From Manduca sexta (taxonomy: Eukaryota; Arthropoda; Insecta; Lepidoptera; Sphingidae): 64,000 bases of DNA. Below the pieces are notes generated by a model. That model was not told the origin of the DNA, did not search any database, and saw nothing but the letters and a program-made list of their open reading frames with translations. The stretch spans positions 1,240,001 to 1,304,000 of the forward strand of contig NC_051120.1 of NCBI RefSeq assembly GCF_014839805.1. The letters are read 5' to 3'. A program made the position numbers and the translations under genes. Shown piece by piece: positions 25,880-38,540 of this stretch (positions are counted from its first letter, which is position 1; each line of letters starts with the position of its first letter).

Positions 25880-26050
25880 GCAGTGGCGAAGGTCCATATA
25901 AACCGATTCCTGCCGGCTTTCCTTCATGTAGAATTTATATTAAATCTAATTATCATTAGAACAATTTACAGACCGCATTTATGCCATATAAGTATCGTGT
26001 GTCGGGTTTCGTTTTGGAAAATTTTGCAATTTGTCATTGCACCTCAGAGA
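25880..26050. repeat. Dispersed repeat K, copy 2 (uninterrupted)
   Basis: Shares ordered blocks with 2529-2800 ('ccgattcctgc', 'aatctaattatcattaga', 'ccgcatttatgcc', 'cgtgtgtcgg') and lacks the 90-bp insertion found there, so it defines the empty-site state. Confidence 0.55.
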
Positions 26051-26511
26051 ACACCGAATTCGGTGTACATGTATGCATGTTTGTTATTACAAAGCGACAT
26101 TACGCTGCGCTTGTCGTTTAGGCGTTGGACTTTAATCCCAAATTGTCCAAATTCCAAGGTCTGTTACAGGGTATAATGTCCATAAAAATGATTGTGCACT
26201 TGCTTGCCGACAGAAATGGATTAGAAGAGGCTGTAATATTTGGGAAGAGAATACTTAATACACTGACGCATAGGTTTTGTTGTTTTCTGGATATTTCTAA
26301 ATTGAATTACTTTTTCGAGTAACAGAATTATCAGTTATTTATAAGAATTGTAATATATTATTACGCATTTCAGCATTCAGTTTCCTCCTTTTAAATTTAT
26401 TTTGAATTGACCCATATTAAATCCCTTTGTCCTTATATAAATTAAATATATTAATCAACAAGCTTCTACTTGCAGTTGCATCTGGTATTCATTTGGTACA
26501 CAGATAGACTA

Positions 26512-26736
26512 AAGGCGTCTTCAAATTAGTCGCGCGGTTGTATGCGGTAAACTTATAAGAATGGACACAATATAAACGAATCTTAAGTAATAGACCGAAG
26601 AGCGGATTTTATTTGCTTTGATGTGCCGGCGGCTGCAGCGCGATCGACGCGCGGCAGTAGTGCGGTAGTCTTTTTTATATTTATCTTGCCGCGTGACGGC
26701 CATGTTTAAACCGCGCGGCTAATTTGAAGGCACCTT
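26512..26736. mobile_element. 225-bp MITE with GC-rich terminal inverted repeats
   Basis: The left end 'cttcaaattagtcgcgcggt' (within 26512-26539) and the right end (26709-26736, minus strand 'cttcaaattagccgcgcggt') form about 28-bp inverted repeats that differ at a few positions. The interior is rich in CpG ('gcagcgcgatcgacgcgcgg'). Short length, terminal repeats and no coding capacity fit a MITE. The superfamily is not assigned, as I cannot fix the target-site duplication. Confidence 0.65.
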
Positions 26737-26913
26737 CATCCAGGGTTTATTTTATAGATTAAATTTATGATAGAAATAGATGTTTGGGACTTCTGCTATA
26801 CGACGGATTCGCGCGCGCGCAAGTCCGTGACCAAAACAGAGTCATTCTTGATTTCTTAGTTATCTTCACTGTATCCTAGGTGATACCAACTAGGAAATTT
26901 CTTAACTCTTGTA

Positions 26914-26998
26914 AATAAAATAGCTGTGCACCGGATTGCTATCCGGTGCACAGCTATTTTATTCTGCATTCGGATATTAAGGTAATATCCGAATGCAG
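26914..26998. repeat. Twin perfect hairpins, directly abutting
   Basis: Hairpin 1: 26914-26936 pairs perfectly with 26941-26963 (23 bp, loop TGCT). Hairpin 2: 26964-26979 pairs perfectly with 26983-26998 (16 bp, loop AGG). No base separates them. The second stem 'ctgcattcggatatta' is unrelated to the first. If transcribed they would form two stacked stems. Confidence 0.9.
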
Positions 26999-28109
26999 TT
27001 TGCGAAGTAAATGCATTGAGGTCAACAAAAGTTATTGACAATATGCAGAGATCTACGTAAACAAGTTCTTATTCATATACGCGTCGACTACACGATAACA
27101 AATTAATTATAAAACGTTATTATAATATACATATTTGTTAATAAAATAGTTTAAAAACTTATTACCATTGTAGCCTAGCAACATAAGTATAAAAAGCTAT
27201 AACACCTACATAATTCCTACGTGATATTTAAATTCGTCTAAATTCTAAATCTTACATAATATAAAATGTTAAAATCTCGACCAGTATAAGATGAACCCTG
27301 TTTCTCCGCTAATCATCCGAAGATATTCAGATGATAAACCCGATGACAAATCATTGGAAATTGTCACTTTTACAGGCACAGACGCTCGCTATAAAATTAC
27401 CCCGTTATTACGTCGCTCTTGTCATGAATACCTTAGCCTGTCACTCGCTTGTACTAACCAACTTGTATTTGCGGTTACTGAGTTGAAATATTGGTGAGGT
27501 GTGAAGAGAATTGTGTTCCCTGAGCGGTATAATTAAGTTTGTTGGATATTGAGGAGTAGTGATGTGAGAGGCACGCATTGACTGGCTAATCCGAAAATAT
27601 TCGGATATATCTGTGGGTAAAAAGTTTTTTAAAAATTGTCTAGTTTGTAGGAGTTTATTGCTCGGTTAGGATTATAGATTTAATTAGATTATCAAATGAC
27701 TGATATTCATATTCATATAGCCTAATTCCATTATCAAATATTTATTAGTCTACCAGTTAATTGATATTTATAAAATTTTACTTAGACATTGGCACTAGAG
27801 AAATTACGACACAAGAATAAATTGAATCGATAAACATCAGAAGAAGCCGCGAGCAAAACCTATCATAAAAACATGGCTATCGAAGACCCTATCCATTTCA
27901 AGCTCCGTCTCGTCCAATTACTGCTAGACTCCGTGCATCGATCTACCTGCCCAGGACGTCCCACACTAGGTTTGATTAAATGCTCTCTTAATTGTAAATG
28001 GAATGAATAACTGCGATATATCAGGGACCTTGTATGCTTGATTTAATCAATATCACTTTTGTTTTTATTTTAATTTGGAGTAGGGTAGTTATAGAAGAAG
28101 ATGATTTTT

Positions 28110-28386
28110 TTTATTTTACTGATGGTAAGCGATACGACCGCCAATAAACAGTAGAAACTTATCCAACACCTTGAATTGCAAAGTATTGTTCAGTATTTCA
28201 CTGCGCTCGCCATCCTGAGACATGAGACGTTGATTCTTATTATGGCCAGTAGTTACACTGGCTAGAATGTTCTTCAAATAGGAACTCAACAGTGACTACA
28301 CACTGCTGTTTGGCGGCGGCCATAGACATTGCGGTGGTACCTACCCAGGTGGACTCTCACTTATGAGAGACGTACCACCAGTAAAT
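28110..28386 (+). repeat. Family C repeat, nearly complete
   Basis: Ordered blocks 'ctgatggtaagcgatacgac', 'ccaacaccttgaattgcaaa', 'cactgcgctcgccatcctga', 'cagtagttacactggctaga', 'gacattgcggtggtacctac' and 'accaccagtaaa' match the other copies. Only the 'acgagacgagc' head is missing. Confidence 0.75.
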
Positions 28387-29225
28387 AAGAATAATCCAAA
28401 AAATCTCATTTTCACTCGTATTCAACTAGATAACTGGTGGCTTTGTTACCAGAAGATATTTTTCTTCGTACCTTAGCTGAAATTGGTTTGGAACCTAAAA
28501 TTTTACTAATAATTATACCTCTAAAACGATTCAAAATTATCTTTTCTCAATATCTCCGTCCGGCATACCGTCTTTTCGTCGCCCAAATACCCCAACACTA
28601 GTAAGGACATTTTCAAAGAGCGCAACTTGCATGCATAATGATGGATTCGCTCTATGCATTGCTAATGCGGCGAGTGTGTCCTTTTGTTCGTGTTTCAATG
28701 TTATTTTTGTTGTCAATGCACCATCGGTATGTCATATGAGTTTTCCTTAACAATATTTGCCTTAAGAAATTGTGAGTCAAGAGGAAAGAGTTAAAATTCA
28801 TGCTTCGGTTAAGGTTGCTACCCTATCTTTAACATATAATTAGTCATTTGTGACTCTTGGTTTGAAATATAGAACTTTGTCTTTTCGGTTCTCAAATCAA
28901 TTGATATTTTGAGACAATAATATTTGATATCTTTTTCAATTTCTAGTCTAATTTGTATAATGACATTGAGAGTGGTGAAATAAGGAATAAAATCAGTCTA
29001 TGGACATCCCACTGTACTTCTTGCGACATCAAATTAGATTAAATTATTTTGTCTCTGTTCCTAACGAGATCTAGTAAACTTAAAACTAATGGATCTAGAA
29101 AAACCATAGTAGCTCACTCTCCACAAAAGCCAACAATGAAGTTGAGATATTATAATTTGCGAATGGATATTTGCTATTATAAGTTTCTTAATTTAAGTAT
29201 CCACATAGTAAAAGTTTTGACGCGA

Positions 29226-29759
29226 AATTGACAACATTTCAAAATGTAAACATGCCTAAAACAAAAATACCGTTTCTTAATTTTTCCACTCTGAGTTCGA
29301 TTATGAATTTTTAATATTTTTTTAATACTTAATTTCGAAGAAAAAAATTAAAAACCGAGAAATGCTTGATGACGTCACATATACGGTTGAATGAAATAGT
29401 TCCTCGGTCCACCTTACTATTTATTTTAAAAAACTAAGACACCGTCATTTGTCAACGTCAAATGTCAATATTACAATAGATACGTCACAACTGTTACTTT
29501 CAAAGAGAGAGAGAGAAACAAAAACTGTCACTTTACTTCTTTTTTTACCGCAAAAGCAAAGGTCATTGCGTTTTGAGCCGTATATTTGACGTCATTTGGT
29601 GCTTACGTCGTTTTAGAATAAAACAAAATTCAAAGTGAAAATCATGAATGAAAATATCTGATTTTCGAAAAAAGTAAAAATATGGGTCTCATAATTTTAG
29701 ATCTAGTTTCATAAAATATAAAAATCTGGGTATGTTGAAAAAATGAAATGTTGTCAATT
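29226..29759. mobile_element. 534-bp inverted-repeat element (MITE-like)
   Basis: The ends 29226-29241 and 29744-29759 are a perfect 16-bp inverted repeat (AATTGACAACATTTCA). A second inverted pair lies inside, 29369-29386 and 29578-29595, each with a palindromic TGACGTCA, so the whole element looks like a diverged foldback. There is no coding frame of note. The centre has a GA run ('aaagagagagagagaaac'). Confidence 0.6.
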
Positions 29760-30271
29760 ATTGCTATTTTCTTTAAATCAGGCACGGTCCGCGACTTTAA
29801 ATCTCAGTTTTTACGGTTAAAGCTTATTTTCAGAAACTGTTAACAATTTTGGCTTGACACAGATCAGCCGATCGGGACATAAATACAAGCAATTTGTCGA
29901 AGCAAGGTCGGCTTCGGAAAACATATTTATCAGCGAGTATTTTATTGAATTACTCAATCGTTGACCTTCACCGCATAGTTTTTCGGTCAGCCGTTCATGG
30001 AAATTGGCAAATTTTCAAAAATAAAGCACGTTTCATACTGTTCGTGTTATCATCTTTATTAACACACCTGCAGAATGAAACTTCCATTGTGATAATATAT
30101 AAATGCGTAAAAAAATCTGTGTCAATAATGTTTTCACCTGAATTACAAATTTTGATGAAATTTGGAACTGTTAAAACTTGCAGAAAACAAAGACATAAAC
30201 TGACATACTTTAAACATTCTGTCACAAATAGAATTCTGCACACAGCCGCGATCAAATTCTAGTTCTTATAT

Positions 30272-30330
30272 ATAAATGACGAGACGAGCGAGGCGCTCAC
30301 CTTATGATGAGCGGTCGCCAATAGACAACA
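30272..30330 (+). repeat. Family C 5' fragment
   Basis: 'aatgacgagacgagcgaggc', 'ctcaccttatgatgagcggt' and 'cgccaatagacaac' match the head of family C copies such as 52829 onwards. Confidence 0.5.
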
Positions 30331-31309
30331 ACAATATCTAGAAAAGTATAGACACTAAAAAAACAAATAAACCTATGTCGTCTGGAATTCTTTTGTAGTA
30401 AAGGGGTGAATAACGATCTTGTAAAGTGCAATATCAGAGGGATTCTGGGTGCATTGAAGGGAAAGGGTTGGGGTAGATGGTATCCTAAGAAAAAGGTTGT
30501 CTAAAGAGTATACGTCTGTATGAGATACCAAAGGGATCACCCTTATGAATGGATATGGGGAGAGATAAATTTAACAGTGACTAATGTGATGTTGCAATGA
30601 AATCTGTAGACGAGGGAAAATGAACCCTATTTAAAAAATATCTTAGAATAATTTAACATTGAAAATCTTATGGATTCTATTGGAATAGGTCTGCATCCAG
30701 TCAGAAATAGAACACAATAAATCAGTTTCATTTCTAATCATTTTTTTGTCCTTTTCATATTTACGTTAAATTACTTAGAACAAAATTAAGACACGAAAGT
30801 GTTATTTGCTTACATTAAATTTATTATAATAATACCAAAACAGAAATGCTTTAGTCAGTCATACATATTCTACAAACCTCATACAAAACTGTAACAATGA
30901 CCATACACGTTTTTTGTGTGTCGATGTGTAATTGGCCCACGATACGGTTTTTTACAATTTCCGTTCGGCGAACACTTTCCGGACCACATATGAAATGTAA
31001 TATTACGTGTCATACCAGTTTGGTTTCGATATATTAATATTAGCGAAACGAATGATAAAATCATTTCATAACTTATGCCAGCAAAGGCAAACATAGTTCA
31101 CATTATGTTGATCTCTACCATACATATATAAAATGAAAGGAACAATGGATGAAATGCCTTAGAGGAATAAATAGGGATAGGAAGGGAAGAAATCTTTAGA
31201 CCACGGGCAATGCAGAGAAAAGACCATGAACAATTTTGGAATGCAATAATAAGAAACGTCACGTAACAAAATTTATAATCTAGATACATGGTCAAGACAG
31301 CGAACACCA

Positions 31310-31411
31310 CTAGGCCTGAGTGATGAACTAAGCTCTAACCCTCTTAGTACAGGGAGGCAGTTATTAGTAGAGGGCAGTACCTATATTACTAGGATGGTAT
31401 TATTATTTACA
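31310..31411 (+). repeat. Family B SINE 3' fragment
   Basis: 'ctaggcctgagtgatgaact', 'ccctcttagtacagggaggc' and 'ggtattattatt' match the 3' part of family B, with a partial internal duplication of the 'agtagag' segment. Confidence 0.45.
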
Positions 31412-32721
31412 TAATAGGTCGTATAAATTATTATGCGAGGAACCGATTGGTGAGTTACCATCGTTTCTGTCTCGCGTTACATCAGTATATACAGTAGGCA
31501 CTGGTCATTATAAGATATATTCTTAAATCTGATGACGAGGAGGGTAAGGTAACATTAAATACTTTGTTCTAGTAAGTTCTGGATAGTAAAACTTGTTTAA
31601 AAGCACATGTGACGATCACCAGGTCAGCGACCTGCTTATCTGGTCATCCCTTGAAGGTCTTCAACTCAAATATTCTCCAAACAACGAGAATATAAAACTC
31701 GTCAAACAGCCTTTTTATTAGTCACCCTTCCTCCATTAACATTAAAAAGATATTCATTTCAAAACCCCATACTTAAGAGGGCCTTTCAAATTTAAAACCC
31801 ACTGTGCATTATATTGACCCCTTGTGGGTACTTAAGACCCTATTTTAATTCCAGTATTTTGTGTCGTATTGTAAATAACCCACGCTCTTGGCCTTATGTT
31901 GGGATCAGGGTATCGCCATACAAATTATAATTTTAAATCTTTGTACAAAAGTTGGCATTATATTGGAATCTCCAGAATTGTCTTTGAACGCAATAAAGTT
32001 GTAAAAATTAAGTTTGGGTTTTGGTCCTAGTTTTCCAAGCGACATCCTTCTGTCTTCTATCCCTTATCTAGAACAAGGAGTAGCTTGTATTCTCTTAGTG
32101 AGGGCCTTGGCTATAGTCGGGGGCACTTTAGGGCTACAATTGCATATCACTTCCCATCAGGCTACTTGAGAAACACTACCCAATAAAAATAATGAAAAAA
32201 GAACCGCTACCCAGTATACAATCACCGTGGCCGAAGTTTTACAAGCCAACTTACGTTTTTGTGGCACGTAAACAAACGAGGCAATGAGGTTCAATGTCAT
32301 CTCATTTGGCAGCTTCTCTGACGCTAATGTGTCACATTTCCGTTCCTCTTTTACCCTACTTGCTTACTTTTTAAACAATTTTTATACCGAACGAGTCAGG
32401 AGATTTCCTATTGTCTCGTCTTTATGGATTACGCACTGGGTCGTGTCAAAATCTGTAAACATCAGTAAATGAACTCCTACATTAATTTTTGCTTACTTAA
32501 AGAAATATAGATTAGGATGTGCGAGTCTAAAAGTCTTATTAACCGAACAAAACACAAGAAAAGATCTGATATACTGCAGTAGCTCAGCTGTGATATCACG
32601 GAAGAGCTGGTCTTCAGCAGCATTAAAATTAAAAATAGTAAAGCCGCTTTATAGTCCTAATGATAAAAAAATGGTTAAGAAATTACGCAGTAATTTATAT
32701 TTTAAATAATAGACATGTGTG

Positions 32722-32840
32722 GGTACGCATTGGGAATATCATGCTATCGCTTTCATTCACGCGCATCCTAATTCTCCATGACGTCACGTGCCTGTTTGCC
32801 ACTGTTTTTTTGTTTCTTGACATCTCATGGCTTCTATCGA
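32722..32840. repeat. Dispersed repeat J, copy 2
   Basis: Blocks 'tcctaattctccatgacgtc', 'tttttttgtttcttgaca' and 'tctcatggcttctatc' parallel 2328-2435. Two copies 30 kb apart indicate an unrecognised repeat family. Confidence 0.45.
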
Positions 32841-33069
32841 ATTTCAACCACTTGAAATTTTTATAACGCAAATATGTTTACAAAATTGAGTTATAGACAG
32901 AAATCAAAGTCCCGACCTCCGACTAGCGGCGCGAGGTAATAAAAAACAGTTTACGCAAATGATAGAAAGGCCTATCGAAATGCGTGAAGATCAAATAAAG
33001 AAGTCGTTAGCAGTTAACTCTAATATTCAAACATTCACACGAAATTGAAGCAATTAAAACAATTTACAT

Positions 33070-33160
33070 AATCACGCATGTATAGCAGGAGGTAGACAGA
33101 AGTACAATTAGTACACGATCCAGCCTTCAAATTTAATTATTTGCGTAGCATGTGATCGGT
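33070..33160 (-). repeat. Family A SINE 3' fragment, very diverged
   Basis: 'aatcacgcatgtatagcagg', 'aggtagacagaagtacaa' and 'gtagcatgtgat' follow the reverse-orientation order of the family A tail, as at 18752-18850. Confidence 0.4.
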
Positions 33161-34384
33161 ATTAAAGGTAATTTCAGTGACAATACATTTTCTTCGTCCT
33201 GTTTAAGGTATACGTTTTGCAAACTCGAAAGTCTTTTTTTAGGTCTGGTAAAAATGGTTTTGCCAGGATTAAAACCCTAAAGGATTAACGAGGATCAAAA
33301 GCAGCTGTCATACAGAAGAACTAAGTAAAGTAACAGGCTAATTTGCCATTTCTCCAGAGGCGCAAATTGCATTCCAGCGCGGTCTTCCACAACCATATTC
33401 TATTCCTCAAAGCGCTTCCATATTGGAAAACAATAATGATCGCCATTACCATCAGTGACCCACTTACTACACCATATAAAAATATTAAAACTGCGTAAAT
33501 ATAAAAAAGTCGAGAACCCGCTGCCGTGCCACTAAACTGACATAAAATAGAAGCAATAAAAATTAATTCCGCCGAAACATTTGCCTTTTTACCGGTTTTG
33601 ATGGGTTTGGCGCCAACCCCAGCGCGCGTGGGCTGATTGATTTTGCGAATTAAGAACATGTTTGTCATATAAAATTATGTATTAAGGCCCAACCCCCAGT
33701 AAAACTGCACGCTAACCTTATTTTAACAAGCTATCTATTCGAAATAAGGTATATAAAAATGAGTATTAACTAAAATAAAATAAAATTTTTTGAGGTAACA
33801 AACATAAAAAAATACAGTCGAATTGAGAACCATCTCCATTTTTTTTAAAATGGTTATAAATTTGCATCAGAATTTGCTGTGGAGTGTTACACTGTTTTTA
33901 GACATGAAAAACTCATTACCTTTTAGTTCCAAAGTTAGAAAAGCCCTTGAAACATCAAATAAATACCTGCGTTAGGTATCAGGGCTTTCTTTATATTTTG
34001 GTTACAGAACTCTAAAGCAAGAATTATTATCTCTATCATATAGTCTCGTAATGTTTATTAATGCGAATTAACGTCAAATGAATGTCACTAGTACTCTTTA
34101 ATTAAAAACTGAGATTTACAATTTACGACAGGAAGCCAAGCAGTAAACTAAATGTCGCAAACATTAAGCAAATACGCATGGCAGTAAACCTACTAAATAG
34201 GCATGTATTTACTGTAATATAGCGCTAATTTACTCTAAACATTCCACATTTGATGTCAATTTATTCTACACTAGGACTAGGACCGCTTGTGTGAAAAACT
34301 GACCTTTTCAAAAGTCCCTTAAAAACTAGCGATTCATAGAATCTGTAAGTCATCAGATGTGGCTTAGACCCTAAAATGGGGATA

Positions 34385-34555
34385 AATATTCTTTATTTCT
34401 AATGGGAGCAAATTACAGGGATTAAAAGAAGCCTATGTGTTCACACAGAACGAGATATATGTGTAAGCCAAACTTCATGTAAATTGGTTCAGTTGTTTTG
34501 AATTTACTCCTAAGAAACATTTGCACTAACTATCGCATTAATAATATTATTAAGA
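34385..34555 (+). repeat. Family E-like fragment
   Basis: Contains 'ttaaaagaagcctatgtgtt', 'ccaaacttcatgtaaattgg' and 'ttcagttgttttgaatttac', the usual order of conserved pieces in this family's middle. Confidence 0.45.
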
Positions 34556-35154
34556 AGTGGTATATGATTGCGGTGCTTTTGAGTTGAATTTTAAATTATT
34601 CCGTTTTTGATAGTCTATTCTCGTAAATGCCTTACAGCTGTACCCATAGTTGAGCTGTGGTAAAAATTACCATGCACCTTGAAAAATAACATCTTCATAT
34701 CAAATTAAGAATTGGCATTAAAAATTTCTAAATAAACCCGTCACAAAATGTAGATTAATTTAATTTATCCAATTTAGTGTTTTATTTTGACACAATGCGG
34801 TCGGGCATCTAATTTCTATGTCATCGACTAATCAAAAAAGCATATTACTCAAATGTCGCTTATCGTCTAATTAATTCTCGCGTCAAGATAATATTTCGGT
34901 CCGATTTCTCTAGTCTAGATTTTTAATCCATAAGTGCCAGGGCCCGTCTGTTCATTGTACTTTCTCCGTAAGCTGATCTGTCATGTGTCAAATCGATTCG
35001 ATAATCGAGTTAAATCGATCTTGACCTGATTCGATTTACACCTATAGTATATCATTAGTCGAAGATCGATGAAAGTGTTGCAAATATTAATTGTTTTGCC
35101 TCTGATGCACCTTGATGAGTAGTTTTTAATACCCAAAGAGATTTATAACTTTAT

Positions 35155-35176
35155 AGGTCAGGTTAGGTTAGGTTTA
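35155..35176 (+). repeat. Short TTAGG-like run
   Basis: 'ggtcaggttaggttaggttt': about three units of the insect telomeric pentamer TTAGG. Such short internal runs are frequent in insect DNA and need not be telomeric in origin. Confidence 0.5.
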
Positions 35177-35424
35177 AGTGGATATATTTATTACCTAAAT
35201 GTCACTAATCTGTCGCCATTCGCGAGAGTCAATTCAAAATTAATTAATCTTGTTAGTGTGGTAACTTAATTAATCTCGAAGGTGAAGTATTACTGTGTTG
35301 AAATTAAATACAAGAATGTAAGGCTATATTATAAATCAATTAAATGATGAATGTGAACTAAATAACGTTGATATTGACACGAATTCCATATGTAGAAGAT
35401 CACCTCTGTAATGTGATAGCATTC

Positions 35425-35505
35425 CTGGTTATGGCTTGAGAGACTGGGGTTCGATTCCCTATATTGGCTACATTTTCGGAATTTATTGAACACAATTTGA
35501 CTTCA
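35425..35505 (+). repeat. tRNA-like SINE fragment
   Basis: 'agactggggttcgattccct' is a strong box B; the upstream 'cctggttatggctt' could be a degraded box A. The tail is unlike families A and B. Confidence 0.35.
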
Positions 35506-37155
35506 ATTAGGGCTGAAGGTATTGACCTCCGATGGCTAGTAATAACTGCGAAACCTTTCATATACCGCCTTCATTAGCTTTGATGGTTTAACTACATATT
35601 CATAACGGATGAGTAAACATAACACCCAATAATTTAGGAATAATGTACACAAAAGTAGTTGAACAAATTCAAAACTTTAATAGTATCCTACATATTACCT
35701 TCAATAGCATGTTTTTTCTTAATATTAAATTATATTTGAAGTATATATTAATAAATAAAAAACCATTTGTGATAAGAAAAAAAAAATTAAAGTCGTTTTG
35801 AAATTTGAATTTGTTCAGTTTCTTCTGTGGTTGACTAAATATTATTATTATTTCACTTTGATGTAATTATAGGCCAATTTTGCTGTACTTTAACAGAAAA
35901 TCATAACGCCTCAGTATAAAAATTAATACTCGATTGATTCTTAATCGACTTATCTCGTCACAACACTAGTCAATCATCTTGTCACAGATAAGTGTGAATA
36001 AATTGGAGCGGCGCATTCCTCATGCCTTTTCACGGAATACGATATGGTATTCAAATACAGATGGCGCTAGTGTGCTTGTTGATTTTTAATTTGAATTGGT
36101 CACGGCTGTTTTCTGCTCTGATGTATTGTAATATGATAAAGTTTTTTACTATAAAGGAAGTAGTGTAATAAAAGAAATTAGCCAATTAATTTTTAGATTT
36201 TTTGTATCCAATCGTAAAATGAATAAGTATTTAAGTTTACTCACGGATGAATTATAGGGGGGTTGACCTTTAAGTTGGAATGAGGAGATTGGGCTTCCGA
36301 CGATATCCTTAACTGTAAACAACCTATCAGGCGAATTTGAACTTTATAAGGTTCTGTGAAATGCCTTAGTCTTGTTAATCCTTCCATTCTACAGAAAGAA
36401 ATATCAAAATGCCTCTACCATTCTGCCTCCTTAAGTATATAAATTTTAGTAGACAAATTACAAACCGACAGCAATCAGTCATGGATTGCATTGACTTTCA
36501 AAAATACTCTAATTTAGGCCGAACCAGGATTAAACTAACCTTTTAACTAGATTAATGCCAGGAGGTAATCTACTAATTTTTAGTACCGTAATAGTTTGGC
36601 AATGTCATCAACATTCCGTGACTTAATTAACGAGTGACTGGTCGTCCATCTTGGACCGATCAGTAATTTGTCGTGCGTCGTGTTGTGAACGAATTATTTA
36701 TGTTTTTTTACACGTAAATTTAACTTGTGTTTTTTTGGTCGAGAATTTTTTCTCGATTTATGGAAGTTGCAGTGATTAGTAGTGTAAATATTTATGGTTG
36801 AAATTATTCAAGAATATCCTAGATTTTTTTTGTTTAAATATAAATTGGTTTTAAAATATAACGCTATTTTAACAGACATAATCTTTGTTCTTAGTAGCTC
36901 ATAATAAAATAAAAAAAAAACTAGTAGGTGCAATGTCTAAAAATGAGTTTCCATTAGTCAGGCTAATCTATAACACCTGTGTTAATATTAGTTCACGCTG
37001 AAATGTGACTAACCGGAGGAAGTGTTGCTCCTCAAATATCTAGCCACTCCTTATCTGTTGACTAGGTTTCGCTTGTCTTCCGCACATGAAGATTGTTTTC
37101 ACAACTAATGAGGGCCAAACTCTCCAGATGTCGCTAAGAATATTTTGACTTGAAT
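35506..37155 (+). other. Probable intron, no supported features
   Basis: AT-rich. The stretch 36.62-36.80 kb has an Inr-like TCAGT (36660-36664) followed by a T-rich leader-like segment, but there is no donor or coding frame to support a promoter. Confidence 0.3.
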
Positions 37156-38540
37156 CATCGATATATAGGTACTACGTACTAGATCTGGCGTTCCTTACAC
37201 GCATTATGTTCGACTCAACTGTACTGCAATCCGTACTCCTAACTTTAGTATGATTTCTACGTTGACAGCGTTTGGTTATTTACGGAGTGATGCTCATAGT
37301 ATAAGAACTCGAGTCTAAGTGTAAACCTGGATGTGAATAAAAAATATTAGTCAAATAAGTAAAAATATTTGTTGTTCAAGTGAATAAATAGGTTATAACA
37401 GTGACGTTTTGGTTGCGATTTTAGTTCAGATTTTGAACAAATAGTTTATATGGACGTTCGTGTCTACAGAATATACGTCAATGACTTGAATCAAATATTA
37501 AAATTTTAAAACTGTCTAACTTTGATATTTAGCGAGGTTATAATTTATCGTTCCTTATTTATTAAAAAATCTAAAATTTCAAGTATAAATCTTGTATTAA
37601 TTTACAAACAAATAAAATGGTTATTTCATTTCTCGACTTAGGTATCTGCAGCAACTAAAACTAGGAATGTGTTCACTTGAAACCGCTATTTTGCCTAATC
37701 AGTTGAGTCTTGTACTAATTTAACCAAATTAATGGTCTCTGAATTGTATTAACATTTTTACTAACATTAATCTTACGTGGGGTTGTCATGTAGGTGACAA
37801 TTCTTGTGTGGTCTTGATATAGAATATTTATGTTATTCTGATGTCCAATGTTCTTTGAAAGTGGTGATATATTAAAAATTTGTAAAGCAGTCATTTTTTG
37901 CGTCATTTAGTTGCTATAAATTTCGTTTAGTTCACAAAGCAGCTTCTACAGAGTGGAACTGGCAATAAATCGTAGTATTGCTTTTGTCAACATTGCGTCT
38001 AAAGTATTGTGTGTAAAAATTTGCTTATTATACGTCATAACAAGAGGCCAGCATAACTGTGTCGACTAGCAAGGTATAATCACATCTCGTCAGTAGACAT
38101 TAAACCCACTCCGCTCACAAGCAGACGTAGTGGGGTCAGTATTCCGTGCCAAAAAATATTAGAAACTTGCATATTCTATAACAAAGATATTTTATTACAC
38201 AAGATCTACATAAAATCATTGAAGTATATTCTATAGACACGAACGCCCATATAAACTATTTGTTCAAAATCTGAACTAAAATGGCAACCAAGACGTCATT
38301 ATTATAACCTATTTATTCACTTGAACAACATATATTTTACTTATTTGACTAATATTTTTTATTCAAATCCAGGTTTACACTTAGACTCGAGTTTTTATAT
38401 CATGAGCGCCACTTCGTACACAACCACAAGCTGCTAATATTGACCACATTAGTCAGTTTGAATGGATTGCAGTTCAATTCAGTTGAACACAGTGAATGTT
38501 CAGAATGCCAAATCTAGTACGTAGTACATATATATCGATG
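37156..38540. mobile_element. 1.4-kb foldback with about 330-bp inverted arms
   Basis: The left arm 37156-37487 and the right arm 38213-38540 are diverged reverse complements. Matching landmarks are 'catcgatatata' and 'tatatatcgatg' at the outer ends, 'actcgagtctaagtgtaaac' and 'gtttacacttagactcgagt', and 'caaatagtttatatggacgt' and 'gcccatataaactatttg'. The 725-bp centre is AT-rich with no coding frame above 63 codons. It could be a foldback transposon, or two copies of one element in opposite orientation. The arms differ by several small indels, so the event is not recent. Confidence 0.75.

Noticed and set aside
25808..26176. 122-codon + strand frame
   Set aside because: Most of it lies within dispersed repeat K.
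29894..30262. 122-codon + strand frame with an 86-codon frame opposite
   Set aside because: Both strands are open over the same stretch and neither shows a motif, so composition is the simpler explanation.
33321..33668. 115-codon minus-strand frame with two hydrophobic stretches
   Set aside because: The hydrophobic runs could be membrane segments, but there is no family motif, no supporting neighbour, and long hydrophobic frames arise easily from T-rich minus strands.
36620..36830. Inr-like TCAGT followed by a leader-like stretch, possible second promoter
   Set aside because: No GC rise, no convincing downstream promoter element, and no donor or coding frame.
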